Origin: Burkholderia aenigmatica
GTDB taxonomy: Bacteria > Pseudomonadota > Gammaproteobacteria > Burkholderiales > Burkholderiaceae
NCBI RefSeq assembly: GCF_902499175.1
Contig: NZ_CABVQC010000084.1
Location: 1-35,228 of the forward strand
Direction: 5' to 3'
DNA length: 35,228 nt
Under the pieces are notes generated by a model, which saw nothing but the letters and a program-made list of their open reading frames with translations, was not told where the DNA came from and did no database searches. Both the position numbers and the translations under genes were made by a program. Below, piece by piece: positions 1-8,726 of the stretch (within the stretch, counting starts at the first letter, position 1; the number at the start of each line of letters is the position of its first letter).

Positions 1-843
1 CGCGGCGTCGGCGACCAGCGGGTCCGGCGCGTCGCCGCTGCGCGCCGCATGCTCGTGCAGCGCCTGCCCGGCGGCCTGCGCGGCCAGCACGCCGAGCACG
101 GCGGTACGCAGATGGCCGATCGCGTTGCGCACCGGGGGGGCGCCGGCGGCCGCATACTCGGCCGCCGTGTCGAGTTCGAGCGCGTCCGCGAACAGACGGT
201 GCACGGCTGCGCCGTTCGGCTCGCGACGCAGCGCGTCCGCGCCGACGGCGACCGCGCGCTGCAGGTAGCTCGCGAACCGCTTACGCACGTCGCGCAGCGG
301 CGAACCGGGTGCGAACACCGTCTCGAACGCCGCGCCGCACAGGATGCCGACCACCACGTACAGGAATCGCGCGGTCGCGATGTCGAATGCGTGCAGCGGG
401 GCGGATACGGCGTCCATCGCGATGATCGCCGCCGTATAGCCCGCGAGCACGGCCGCATACGCACGGAAATTCCGCAGGAAGGTCGCGACGCCCGCGCACA
501 GGCCGATCCACGCGGCGAGCGCCGGCAGGAACAGTTCCGGGGTCTGCGCGAACGCGCCGGTCAGCAGCAGCGCGACCGCCGCGCCGATCGCGGTACCGAG
601 AATCCGGTACTGGCTCTTCGACAGCCCCATGCCGCGGCTGCCCTGCGCGACGATCCACACGGTCGACGCGGCCCATTTCGGGTCGTCGAGATTCATCCGG
701 AAGGCAATGTAGAGCGCCAGCAGCGACGCGGCGGTGTTGCGCAAGGCGAAGCCGAGGGCACCCGGCGGCAGCGTGGGCCGCGCGTCGCGCAGCGCGGTTC
801 GGACAGCCTCGAGCGGCGGCAGATGGGGTAAGGCGAATTTCAT
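1..843 (-). CDS. FUSC-family aromatic acid efflux protein (partial, 3' end outside window)
   Basis: The minus-strand frame is open from an ATG at 843 to the window edge, giving the first 281 residues. It begins MKFALPHLPPLEAVRTALRD and has hydrophobic segments at roughly residues 30-50, 75-100 and 105-165, then a soluble amphipathic stretch from about residue 185. This is the N-terminal half of the FUSC / AaeB-type inner-membrane efflux family, whose members are usually 600-750 residues. Family members export aromatic carboxylic acids or related toxic compounds. It is divergent from a LysR gene across 145 bp, the arrangement seen for aaeB and aaeR, so the LysR probably controls it. The family call is fairly firm; the substrate is inference. 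Confidence 0.8.
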   Translation of the reverse strand, partial: MKFALPHLPPLEAVRTALRDARPTLPPGALGFALRNTAASLLALYIAFRMNLDDPKWAASTVWIVAQGSRGMGLSKSQYRILGTAIGAAVALLLTGAFAQTPELFLPALAAWIGLCAGVATFLRNFRAYAAVLAGYTAAIIAMDAVSAPLHAFDIATARFLYVVVGILCGAAFETVFAPGSPLRDVRKRFASYLQRAVAVGADALRREPNGAAVHRLFADALELDTAAEYAAAGAPPVRNAIGHLRTAVLGVLAAQAAGQALHEHAARSGDAPDPLVADAA

Positions 844-988
844 GCGGCGAGCATACGGGGGCGCGCCGCCGCCACTAAGAGGCGCGGACGGGATGCGTTA
901 TTGCACCGGGCGGGATAATCGCTGCTTCATGAAACGATCCGGTCAGCAAAGGTAAGATGCGCGCAGATCGAACACTGAAGCACCCCAC

Positions 989-1891
989 ATGGACTTCGAA
1001 AGCATCCGGATATTCCTGCGCGTGGTCGAGCGCGGCAATTTCACCGCCGCCGCCACGCACCTCGACATGCCGCTCAGCCGCGTGAGCCGCAAGGTCAAGC
1101 AGCTCGAGGACGAGCTCGGCGTCCAGTTGCTGTACCGGACCACGCGCCGCGTATCCGTCACCGAGGCCGGACGCGACTACTACGAGCGCTGCCTGCGAGC
1201 CGAGGACATCCTGCTCGACGCGGATCGCCAGGCCCGCTCGCTGCGCACGGCGCCGGAGGGCACGCTGCGCGTGCTGGTGCCCTACTCGATCGGCCTGTTC
1301 GAACTGGAGCCGACGCTCGCCGAGTTTCGCCGGCGCTATCCGCTGGTCCAGCTCGTGCTGATCTATGACAACAACCCGCTCGATCTCGTCGAGCACGGCT
1401 TCGACGTGGCGCTACGCGCGGGCGTGCTGACCGACTCCAGCTACATCGCGCGCTCGCTCGGCTGGTCGCAGGCGAAGCTCGCCGCGAACCCCGCCTATCT
1501 CGATCGCGCCGGCCGGCCCGCCACGCCGCAGGACCTCGCGCAGCACGATCTGCTGCTCGTTGGCCGCGACGCGCCGAGCCTGACGCTGCGGCTCACCAAT
1601 GCGGCCGGCGACGTGGCCGACGTGCCGGTGCGGCCGGTGCTGATCACCAACGAATCGGTGACGGTGCTGCGCCAGGCCGCGAGCGGCGGCGGCATCGCGC
1701 TGGTCTCGACGCACTACACGGCCCGCCGGCTCGAACGAAACGAGCTCGAAATCGTGCTGCCCGACTGGCACCGAGCCGACGACGTCGAGCTGCACGTGCT
1801 GTACCCGCGGCGCGCGACACTCGACAGCAAGGTGCGCGCGTTCGTCGATTTCCTCGCGGAAGTGTTCACCGCATGGCGAACCGCCCCTTGA
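989..1891 (+). CDS. LysR-family transcriptional regulator
   Basis: This 300-residue protein has the standard LysR architecture. An N-terminal winged helix-turn-helix covers about residues 1-60 (MDFESIRIFLRVVERGNFTA, then a recognition helix in LSRVSRKVKQLEDELG). A substrate-binding-protein-like effector domain covers about residues 88-295. It belongs to the large LysR subgroup with the TTRRVSVTEAG wing. It is transcribed away from the FUSC efflux gene, which is its likely target. The effector is unknown, though an aromatic acid would fit the neighbour. The shared 145-bp spacer contains a TTAT (898-901) and an ATAA (915-918) as possible halves of a LysR box, which is weak evidence. Confidence 0.9.
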   Translation: MDFESIRIFLRVVERGNFTAAATHLDMPLSRVSRKVKQLEDELGVQLLYRTTRRVSVTEAGRDYYERCLRAEDILLDADRQARSLRTAPEGTLRVLVPYSIGLFELEPTLAEFRRRYPLVQLVLIYDNNPLDLVEHGFDVALRAGVLTDSSYIARSLGWSQAKLAANPAYLDRAGRPATPQDLAQHDLLLVGRDAPSLTLRLTNAAGDVADVPVRPVLITNESVTVLRQAASGGGIALVSTHYTARRLERNELEIVLPDWHRADDVELHVLYPRRATLDSKVRAFVDFLAEVFTAWRTAP

Positions 1892-2284
1892 CCGGCACGG
1901 TTCGCACACCGATTATTGCGCCCCGCGAAATCGATTAGTGAGCCGGCGCGTGTTGATGGCGGCTCGCCACATCGTTAGCCTGTCGCGATGCACAACGACT
2001 CCACACGCGACGTCAGCCGCCTGACCGCTGCCCGCAGGCGCGTCACGCGCGTCCCGCCTTCCTGACCGGCAGCCTCCTGCCTCCCGAAGCCCGCCACGGC
2101 TTCGCGCATTCGATCGAGCCGCACGTCGCACGCGTCGGCCCCGTGTAACGGGCCGCGTCGCGCGCACCGTGCCCCCTTCCGTTCAGCCGCCGCACCGCGC
2201 CTGCGTCGCTTTCGCGCGCGTGCGCGGCCGCGCGTGCCCGCCGCAACGGGCCGCATCCGTTCCGCACGTTACGCAGGAAACCCC
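1892..2284. other. 393-bp intergenic region upstream of the DHA2 exporter
   Basis: I see no convincing gene here. There is a short GC hairpin at 2136-2155 (CGGCCC / GGGCCG, 8-nt loop). A 25-codon open frame with an Arg-rich end starts at ATG 1988 but lacks a ribosome binding site. The region is long enough to hold a regulated leader for the downstream exporter. The exporter's own ribosome binding site, AGGA at 2275-2278, lies six bases before its ATG. Confidence 0.4.
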
Positions 2285-3844
2285 ATGTCCACTCCGTCAT
2301 CTCCCGCCCCGCTGTCGGGCGGCCGCCTCGCGATCGGCACGATCGCGGTATCGCTCGCGATGTTCATGAACGTGCTCGACTCGTCGATCGCGAACGTCGC
2401 CATTCCGACGATCTCGGGCGACCTCGGCGTGTCGGTCGACGAAGGCACGTGGGTGATCACGATCTTCGCGGCCGCGAACGCCGTGTCGATTCCGTTGACG
2501 GGCTGGCTCACGCAGCGCTTCGGCCAGGTGCGCCTGTTCGTCACGTCGATCCTGCTGTTCGTGTTCGCGTCGTGGCTGTGCGGGATCGCGCCGAACCTGC
2601 CGACGCTACTCGCCGCGCGGATCCTGCAGGGCGCGGTCGCGGGGCCGCTCGCGCCGCTGTCGCAGGCGCTGCTGCTCGGCGCATGGCCGCGGCAGAAATC
2701 GTCGAGCGCGCTGGCGCTGTGGTCGATGACGGCGCTCGTCGGGCCGATCGCGGGGCCATCGCTCGGCGGCTGGATCACGTACGACTACAACTGGTCGTGG
2801 ATCTTCTACATCAACATTCCGGTCGGCTTCTTCGCGGCCGCGGTCACGTGGATCGTGTTCCGCGACCGTGAATCGGCCACGAAACGCATGCCGATCGATA
2901 CGGTCGGCCTGTTGCTGCTCGTGCTGTGGGTCGCATCGCTGCAGATCATGCTCGACAAGGGCAAGGATCTCGACTGGTTCAACTCGCCCGTCGTCGTCGC
3001 GCTCGGCATCGTCGCGCTGATCGGCTTCGCGTTCTTCCTCGTGTGGGAGCTTCACGAGGCCAACCCGATCGTCGACCTGCGCCTGTTCACACAGCGCAAT
3101 TTCGCGGGCGGCACGATCGCGATCTCGGTCGCGTACGGGATGTTCTTCGGCACGCTGGTGCTGCTGCCGCAGTGGATGCAGGGCTATCTCGGCTACCGCG
3201 CGGTCGATTCCGGGCTCGCCACCGCGCCGCTCGGCGTGTTCGCGATCCTGCTCACGCCGGTCATGGGACGCCTGCTGCCGCGCACCGATCCGCGCTACAT
3301 CGCGACGCTCGCGTTCGTCGGCTTCGCGGTCGTCTTCATGATGCGCACGATCTTCTATACCGACGTGTCGCGCTGGGATCTCATTTTGCCGACGCTGCTG
3401 CAGGGCATCCCGATGGCGATGTTCTTCGTGCCGCTGACGTCGATCATCCTGTCCGGGCTGCCGCCGGAAAAGATCCCGGCCGCCGCCGGCCTGTCGAATT
3501 TCGGCCGCACGTTCTGCGGCGCGGTGGGCACGTCGCTGATCAGCAACGCATGGAACGACCGCACGATCCTGCATCACGTGCGGCTCACCGAACAGGCGAG
3601 CGTCACCAACCCGGTCTTCACGCAGCAGGTCGACACGACGCGTTCGCTGCTGCATCTGAGCCCCGATTCGGCGCTCGCGTTTTTCAACGCATCGGTCGAT
3701 TCGCAGGCGGCCGTGATGGGGTTGAACGACATCTTCTACGTGTCGGCGATCATCTTCATCGCGATCATTCCGCTCATCTGGATCACGAAACCGGTGCGCT
3801 CGGGCGGCGGCGATGCCGATGCGGCGGCGGCCGGCGCGCATTGA
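2285..3844 (+). CDS. DHA2-family MFS multidrug exporter (EmrB-like)
   Basis: This 519-residue inner-membrane protein has about 14 hydrophobic segments, as expected for the EmrB/QacA (DHA2) family of proton-driven drug exporters. The first helix carries the family motif LDSSIANVAIPTI. The antiporter motif C appears as GPIAGPSLGGWITYDY. I chose the ATG at 2285 over the upstream in-frame one at 2234 because AGGA lies six bases before it and the protein then starts MSTPSSPAP just ahead of helix 1. EmrB proteins usually work with an EmrA-type adaptor and an outer-membrane channel, but neither gene is adjacent. It may therefore act alone or borrow partners. The substrate cannot be told from the sequence. 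Confidence 0.9.
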   Translation: MSTPSSPAPLSGGRLAIGTIAVSLAMFMNVLDSSIANVAIPTISGDLGVSVDEGTWVITIFAAANAVSIPLTGWLTQRFGQVRLFVTSILLFVFASWLCGIAPNLPTLLAARILQGAVAGPLAPLSQALLLGAWPRQKSSSALALWSMTALVGPIAGPSLGGWITYDYNWSWIFYINIPVGFFAAAVTWIVFRDRESATKRMPIDTVGLLLLVLWVASLQIMLDKGKDLDWFNSPVVVALGIVALIGFAFFLVWELHEANPIVDLRLFTQRNFAGGTIAISVAYGMFFGTLVLLPQWMQGYLGYRAVDSGLATAPLGVFAILLTPVMGRLLPRTDPRYIATLAFVGFAVVFMMRTIFYTDVSRWDLILPTLLQGIPMAMFFVPLTSIILSGLPPEKIPAAAGLSNFGRTFCGAVGTSLISNAWNDRTILHHVRLTEQASVTNPVFTQQVDTTRSLLHLSPDSALAFFNASVDSQAAVMGLNDIFYVSAIIFIAIIPLIWITKPVRSGGGDADAAAAGAH

Positions 3845-3861
3845 TCCGCATGCGCGACGGT

Positions 3862-3891
3862 CGGGCCCCGCGCCACGCACGCCGGGGCCCG
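3862..3891 (+). terminator. GC-rich hairpin after the DHA2 exporter
   Basis: A perfect 9-bp stem (CGGGCCCCG / CGGGGCCCG) with a 12-nt loop lies 18 bases after the exporter stop. No T-run follows, so it may be a terminator of the weak Burkholderia type or only an mRNA 3' stabiliser. Confidence 0.5.
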
Positions 3892-4019
3892 CGTCGAATC
3901 GCGCGGACGTAATAAAGACTTGCAATCGATACAGGCCGAAACGTCAACAGGCGGTGCCCGCTCCGCGTTTTTTCATCAAGCGCCCACGATCCGGACGCGC
4001 AACGACAGGAGAAAACACC

Positions 4020-4349
4020 ATGCGAGCCCTTACCCGCCATCTCGCGATTGCCGCCACCCTGATGTCGGTGCTGACCGGCACCGCGTTCGCCGACACGCCG
4101 TGGCAGCAGGCGCATCCGCGCCGCGAAGAAGTCAACCAGCGCCTCGCAAACCAGAATCGCCGGATCCATCACGAAGTGAAGGAAGGCGAGATGTCGCACG
4201 CACAGGCCGCGCGCCTGCACCGTGACGACCGCAAGATCCGCCAGGAAGAGCGGGACATGGCTGGGCAGGATCGCAGCCACATCACGAAGAGCGAAAAGCA
4301 CGTGCTGAACCAGCAGGAAAATGCGGTCAGCCACCAGATCGGCCAATAA
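4020..4349 (+). CDS. Small charged exported protein, function unknown
   Basis: The product has 109 residues with a clear Sec signal peptide (MRALTRHLAIAATLMSVLTG, cleavage probably after TAFA). The mature part of about 85 residues is highly charged and predicted helical (for example HPRREEVNQRLANQNRRI), with no cysteine and almost no long hydrophobic stretch. It has a good ribosome binding site, AGGAG at 4007-4011, nine bases before the ATG. Similar short His/Arg/Glu/Gln-rich periplasmic proteins recur in Burkholderia as hypothetical proteins. The periplasmic location is supported; I do not recognise a function. It stands alone between two hairpins, so it is probably monocistronic. Confidence 0.75.
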   Translation: MRALTRHLAIAATLMSVLTGTAFADTPWQQAHPRREEVNQRLANQNRRIHHEVKEGEMSHAQAARLHRDDRKIRQEERDMAGQDRSHITKSEKHVLNQQENAVSHQIGQ

Positions 4350-4393
4350 GATCGACACCACCGGCAAGTGCCCATTCGCCATCACTTGAAACG

Positions 4394-4418
4394 CCCGCTG
4401 CCGCCATGCGACAGCGGG
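4394..4418 (+). terminator. Rho-independent terminator-like hairpin
   Basis: CCCGCTG and CAGCGGG pair across an 11-nt loop, followed by TGCTTGTTGTGT. It lies 45 bases after the small exported protein and fits as its terminator. Confidence 0.6.
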
Positions 4419-4606
4419 TGCTTGTTGTGTATCGAATCGTTTCAACGCGCCAACGCCGTCAAATGCTGCGGGTATACTCGACCGTCAGCCGCCTGTCGCA
4501 TCGTCGCCCGTCATCAACGGCCCGATTCCGGGCGGTTTCGTCGCGAAGCTTCGCGTTTCGCCTACCCCGCGCCCCAGCCTCGATACGAGACACACGACGA
4601 CCCATC

Positions 4607-4939
4607 ATGAAACGATTCCTGCTGCTCCTTCCCGCCGCCCTGCTCGCCGCCTGCGGTTCCGCTCCCTCGTCCGACTCGGCCGCGTCGGGCGCCGCACCGA
4701 TGATCTACGTGTCGTCGCAACGTCCGGCCTACGCGATCGCCAACTGCCTCGACAGCCGCCTGTCGGGCACCGAGCAATCGCAGCACAACGGCGTGACCGA
4801 TATCGCCGTCGGCTCGAACTCGTACTTCGTCACGCTGACGCCATCGGGCAACGGCTCGGTCATCAAGGTCGTGCGTGGCTCGGGCAACGAGCCGGCCGAG
4901 GAAGCGATGCGCTTCGCGGTCGCGCGCTGCGCGATCTGA
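4607..4939 (+). CDS. Small lipoprotein, function unknown
   Basis: The product has 110 residues starting MKRFLLLLPAALLAACGS, with a lipobox LAAC that puts the lipidated cysteine at residue 16. The mature part of about 94 residues begins with a Ser/Ala-rich linker. It continues into a compact alpha/beta-looking domain with two further cysteines (in ANCLDSRL and near the C-terminus in VARCAI), which could form a disulphide. The start at 4607 is chosen because it places the signal peptide correctly; the longer in-frame start at 4406 would bury it. I recognise no assigned family beyond a general likeness to short Burkholderia sugar-transporter-annotated lipoproteins. Confidence 0.75.
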   Translation: MKRFLLLLPAALLAACGSAPSSDSAASGAAPMIYVSSQRPAYAIANCLDSRLSGTEQSQHNGVTDIAVGSNSYFVTLTPSGNGSVIKVVRGSGNEPAEEAMRFAVARCAI

Positions 4940-5075
4940 TCCGAACCTGCCGATGCCGGGCGCCCGCCCGGCTCGCTGCTGCGCGCCACCCCGCCGGCGC
5001 GCACGCCGAATAATTTCATCCGGGCGGCCGTCGATGAGAGAATCGCACCCACGATTCCCTTTCCACGGAGCCCGC

Positions 5076-6665
5076 ATGAAGCACCTGCTGTCCCGCCTGT
5101 TCGTCAGCGCCGCGCTCGTCGCACTTGTTCCGGCGCTGCCGGCACAGGCGGCCACGCCGCCCGGCATCTTCGTCGTCGCCACGCAACTCGGCGAATTCAC
5201 GACCCTCGACCCGAGCGGGATCTACGAGCTGGTGCCGTCCGAGTACGTCGCGAACACCTACGAACGCCTGGTGCGCGTCGACCTGAAGGACCCGACGCGC
5301 TTCGACGGACAGATCGCGCAATCGTGGACGGTCGGCGCCGACGGCGTGACCTACACGTTCAAGCTGCGCCCCGGCCTCACGTTCCATTCCGGCAACCCGG
5401 TGACCGCCGACGACGTCGCGTGGTCGCTGCAGCGCACCATCCTGCTCGACAAGGGGCCGGCCGGCGTGCTCGCCGATCTCGGTCTCACGAAGGCGAACGT
5501 GACGCAGAAGGTGCGCGTGGTCGATCCGCAGACCGTCGTGCTCGAAACCGACCACAAGTACGCACCGAGCTTCGTGCTCAACGTGCTGAGTGCCTGCCCG
5601 GCATCGGTCTTCGACAAGAAGCTGCTGCTGTCGCACCAGCAGGGCAACGATTTCGGCAGCGGCTGGCTCCGCACCAACGACGCGGGCTCGGGCCCGTACC
5701 AGCTCGTCAAGTGGACGCCGAACGAGAGCATCGTGCTGCAGCGTTTCGACAAGTACCGCACGCCGTACCCGATGAAGCGCATCGTGCTGCGTCACGTGCC
5801 CGAAGCGTCCGCGCAACGGCTGCTGCTGGAGAACGGCGACGCCGACGCCGCGCGCAACCTGAGCCCCGACAGCCTCGCCGCGCTGACGAAGGCCGGCAAG
5901 ATCAAGGTCGCGTCGTGGCCGGTGTCCGCACTGCTGTACCTGAGCCTGAACACGAAGAACCCGAACCTCGCGAAACCCGAGGTGCAGCAGGCGATGAAAT
6001 GGCTCGTCGACTATGACGGCATCCAGCGCAACATCGTCAGCACGACCTACAAGGTGCATGAAACCTTCCTGCCCGAAGGCTTCCTCGGCGCGTCGAACGC
6101 GCGGCCGTACAAGCAGGACGTCGCGAAGGCGAAGGCGCTGCTCGCCAAGGCCGGCTTGCCGAACGGCTTCGACGTGACGATGGACATGCCGAACGACTAT
6201 CCGTACCTCGAGATCGCGCAGGCACTGCAGGCGAACTTCGCGCAGGGCGGCATCCGCGTGAAGCTGATTCCGGGCGATGCGAAGCAGGCGATCGGCAAGT
6301 ATCGCGCGCGCCAGCACGACATCTTCGTCGGCGAATGGTCGCCCGACTACATGGACCCGAACAGCAATGCGCGCGGCTTCGCGTGGAATCCGGACAACTC
6401 CGACCAGTCGCCGACGAAGATGCTCGCGTGGCGCAACAGCTGGGACATCCCGCAACTGACGAAGGACACCGAGGCCGCGCTCGTCGAGCCGTCGCCCGCG
6501 AAGCGCGCGCAGCGTTACGAAGCGCTGCAGAAGGCCGTGCTCGCGAACTCGCCGTTCATCATCATGTTCGAGAAGGTCGTGCAGGTCGCGACGCGCCCCG
6601 GCGTGACCGGGCCGGAAATCGGGCCGATCAACGACCTCGTGTCATACCGCACGCTCGCGAAGTAA
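5076..6665 (+). CDS. Dipeptide/oligopeptide ABC transporter substrate-binding protein (orphan paralogue)
   Basis: This 529-residue periplasmic protein belongs to the SBP_bac_5 family (DppA/OppA type). It has a Sec signal peptide ending at PAQA and an N-terminal lobe with YTFKLRPGLTFHSGNPV, the typical family signature. GGAG at 5067-5070 sets the start at 5076. It is closely similar along its whole length to the binding protein at 10292. Both contain LLLSHQQGNDFG, ALKWLVDY/AMKWLVDY and YRARQHDI, and both end on VSYR-x-L-x-K. No permease or ATPase genes lie beside this copy. It probably delivers a related ligand to the importer encoded at 11904-15644. The next gene, at 6939, is separated by 273 bp. 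Confidence 0.9.
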   Translation: MKHLLSRLFVSAALVALVPALPAQAATPPGIFVVATQLGEFTTLDPSGIYELVPSEYVANTYERLVRVDLKDPTRFDGQIAQSWTVGADGVTYTFKLRPGLTFHSGNPVTADDVAWSLQRTILLDKGPAGVLADLGLTKANVTQKVRVVDPQTVVLETDHKYAPSFVLNVLSACPASVFDKKLLLSHQQGNDFGSGWLRTNDAGSGPYQLVKWTPNESIVLQRFDKYRTPYPMKRIVLRHVPEASAQRLLLENGDADAARNLSPDSLAALTKAGKIKVASWPVSALLYLSLNTKNPNLAKPEVQQAMKWLVDYDGIQRNIVSTTYKVHETFLPEGFLGASNARPYKQDVAKAKALLAKAGLPNGFDVTMDMPNDYPYLEIAQALQANFAQGGIRVKLIPGDAKQAIGKYRARQHDIFVGEWSPDYMDPNSNARGFAWNPDNSDQSPTKMLAWRNSWDIPQLTKDTEAALVEPSPAKRAQRYEALQKAVLANSPFIIMFEKVVQVATRPGVTGPEIGPINDLVSYRTLAK

Positions 6666-6938
6666 TGGCGGCTGCCCGCGCGGCCGGGCATACCGGCACG
6701 CGGGTAAGCGCCGCGGCCCGCCGCGCCGGCGCCAGGCCGTGCGGCGGCCACGATCTACAATGAGCGGCACCACCGACCCGGTTCGGCCCGTCGGCGCGCA
6801 GGATGATCGTGCCGCACGGCATGACCGCGTCCGCCATCGACAAGCCGTGTTCCGGTGGCTGCACGACAGCAGGCAGTTTCAGATACGCAGCACGAGCGCC
6901 GCGCCGGTTACCGGGCGCGCGCACCACGGGGAGAACAC

Positions 6939-8192
6939 ATGCATACGAGCGAGCACGCGGTCTGCGTGGCGATCAACGACAACAACCGCGCATGGTATGA
7001 AATGCTCGTGCCGTTCCTGCTGTCGCTGCGGCACACCGGCTACGACGGCCGGATCGCGGTGATCGGCTACGGCCTCTCCGAACGCAAGCGGCAGATCCTG
7101 GCGAGCCAGTCGGTCGACGTGATCGACGCGTCGAGCGCGCATGCGCTGCCGGTCGGCCGCTTCATCGAGGCCGCCGAGTATTGCGCACGCAACCCGCAGA
7201 TCCGCAAGCTCGCGCTGTACGACGCCGACATCTGGTTCTGCGCGCCGGGGTTCGACCTGTTCTCGCAGATCGGCGACGACCGGATCCACGCGTGCCCCGA
7301 CCCGCTGTTCTGCACGTTCGTCGTCGCGCCGCTGATCGGCGAGCGGCGCGATCATCACTGGCGGCTCGTCGTCGACGAAGTCTCCGCGCGCCACGGCGGC
7401 GCATTGCAGGCCGGGCTCGTTGCCGGAACCGCCGACGCGTGGGCGCGCTACGCCAGCCATCTGCGCGACTGCATCGCCCGCATCGGCACCGATTTCCAGG
7501 ATTGCTTCGGGATCGATACGACGTTCCTGCACCTGTGGGGCGCACAAGGCGAAACGGCGCTGCTCGATCCGGTCCAGAACTTCGTCAGCAAGTACGGTAT
7601 TCACGAAGCGTTCGACGGGGGCATCGGCACGACGACGCTCCGGTATCGCGACGAGCCGATCCGCGCGCTGCACATGACCGGAGACATCCGCTTCTTCGAC
7701 CGGTGGCGCTACTACGCGAACCGCACCGACGCCGCGCTGCGCGACGGCGCGCCGTTCGCGCTGTCGGACGGCACGCCGGCACCGTCCGGCGCGGTCGCGG
7801 CGCGCATCGCGGCGACCGACTACGTGCGCTCGGCCGGGCTGACCGTCGCGGCCGCCGCAATCGAGGGAAGCGCGGGCGCCTACCTGCAGGCGATCGACGA
7901 GCCCGGCGGCACGATGCTGATCGGCAGCGGGAACCACGAGATCGTGCTCACCGCGACACGCGACATCGCGCGGCTGAACGTCTACGTCACGCACCCGTCC
8001 GGCTCGCCGTCGCCGCTGCTGTGCGAAGTGCTGGTTGACGGGCAGGCGCAGCGCAAGGGGACCGAGCTGATGGCGCATTTCTCGTATCGGATCGTGGCCG
8101 GCACCGTCATCACGCTGCGCTCGACGAGCCTCGGCGGCCAGCAATGCAACGCGATCTGGCGGCTGCGCGAGGCACCGGACATGCAGCAGTAG
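6939..8192 (+). CDS. Glycosyltransferase-like protein with C-terminal beta-rich module
   Basis: The protein has 417 residues and no signal peptide or membrane segment, so it is probably cytosolic. Residues 8-45 look like the first Rossmann-type strands of a GT-A fold (AVCVAINDNN, then IAVIGYG). Residues 88-100 read IRKLALYDADIWF, placing a DxD-like metal/nucleotide-sugar motif at D95-D97, as in GT8-like enzymes. Residues about 290-417 form a separate module rich in short alternating hydrophobic strands, resembling a beta-sandwich. The ribosome binding site is GGGGAG just before the ATG. A TACAAT at 6756-6761 is a possible -10. I cannot assign donor or acceptor sugar; a generic glycosyltransferase is the best call. 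Confidence 0.6.
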   Translation: MHTSEHAVCVAINDNNRAWYEMLVPFLLSLRHTGYDGRIAVIGYGLSERKRQILASQSVDVIDASSAHALPVGRFIEAAEYCARNPQIRKLALYDADIWFCAPGFDLFSQIGDDRIHACPDPLFCTFVVAPLIGERRDHHWRLVVDEVSARHGGALQAGLVAGTADAWARYASHLRDCIARIGTDFQDCFGIDTTFLHLWGAQGETALLDPVQNFVSKYGIHEAFDGGIGTTTLRYRDEPIRALHMTGDIRFFDRWRYYANRTDAALRDGAPFALSDGTPAPSGAVAARIAATDYVRSAGLTVAAAAIEGSAGAYLQAIDEPGGTMLIGSGNHEIVLTATRDIARLNVYVTHPSGSPSPLLCEVLVDGQAQRKGTELMAHFSYRIVAGTVITLRSTSLGGQQCNAIWRLREAPDMQQ

Positions 8193-8278
8193 GCTGCCGG
8201 CGGGCTGCCGTTCAGTTGAAGGCCGCCCACACCACGGACGCATTCAACCCGACGATCACGACCGTCGCCTTCGACCGG

Positions 8279-8317
8279 CCAGATCGACAACGCGCGACTG
8301 TGCGATTTGCGCCCCAT
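8279..8317 (-). pseudogene. hipA: hipA remnant (first ~13 codons only)
   Basis: An ATG lies six bases after the hipB stop and reads MGRKSHSRALSIW, which matches the usual start of Burkholderia HipA kinases as I recall them. After the Trp codon the frame turns into Arg-rich sequence unlike HipA, and then runs antisense into the neighbouring glycosyltransferase-like gene. No other HipA segment (kinase loop, P-loop-like motif) is present downstream. The toxin gene has therefore been deleted except for its 5' tip. The break lies near 8278. Confidence 0.55.
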
Positions 8318-8323
8318 CGCTTA

Positions 8324-8569
8324 TCACTCGACTTCGGCTGCTTCGCGCTCGTCCTTCGTGCGGATGCAGAGCTCGAGACCGTACAGCGCGGTCAGTTCGA
8401 GCAGCTGACTGAGCGACAGGCTTTCGGTACGGGTGGATTCGAGCGACGAAATACGCGGCTGGCCCACGCCGATCCGCACCGCCGCTTCGGCTTGTGTCAG
8501 CCCCTTGGCCTGGTGCGCGGACGACAGGATCTCTCCCAGTTGCGCGGGTGTATTGGCGATGAAATTCAC
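8324..8569 (-). CDS. hipB: HipB-type XRE antitoxin/regulator, orphan
   Basis: The 81-residue protein is a single helix-turn-helix of the XRE/HipB family: AKGLTQAEAAVRIGVGQPRI, then SSLESTRTESLSLSQLLEL. This is the form found in HipB antitoxins, which bind operator DNA and the HipA kinase. The GTG at 8569 is chosen as the start because AGGA (8582-8579) sits nine bases upstream and the protein then begins MNFIANTPAQLG, as family members do. The C-terminal tail is Glu-rich (DEREAAEVE). The hipA gene that should follow survives only as about 13 codons, so this is now an antitoxin without its toxin. It could persist as a stand-alone repressor. Confidence 0.85.
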   Translation of the reverse strand: MNFIANTPAQLGEILSSAHQAKGLTQAEAAVRIGVGQPRISSLESTRTESLSLSQLLELTALYGLELCIRTKDEREAAEVE

Positions 8570-8726
8570 GGCGTGGATTCCTGTCGGCAATAAACGCAAA
8601 ATATGCCTGCCAGGAATAATTCTCCAGCCTACTCGCCCGCCCCGCCCAGCCACCAAGCACGCTCCCGACCCTATCATCTATCCTCACACCATAGTTTTTA
8701 TCCGCTGGCGCGAATGATTTTGGCTT

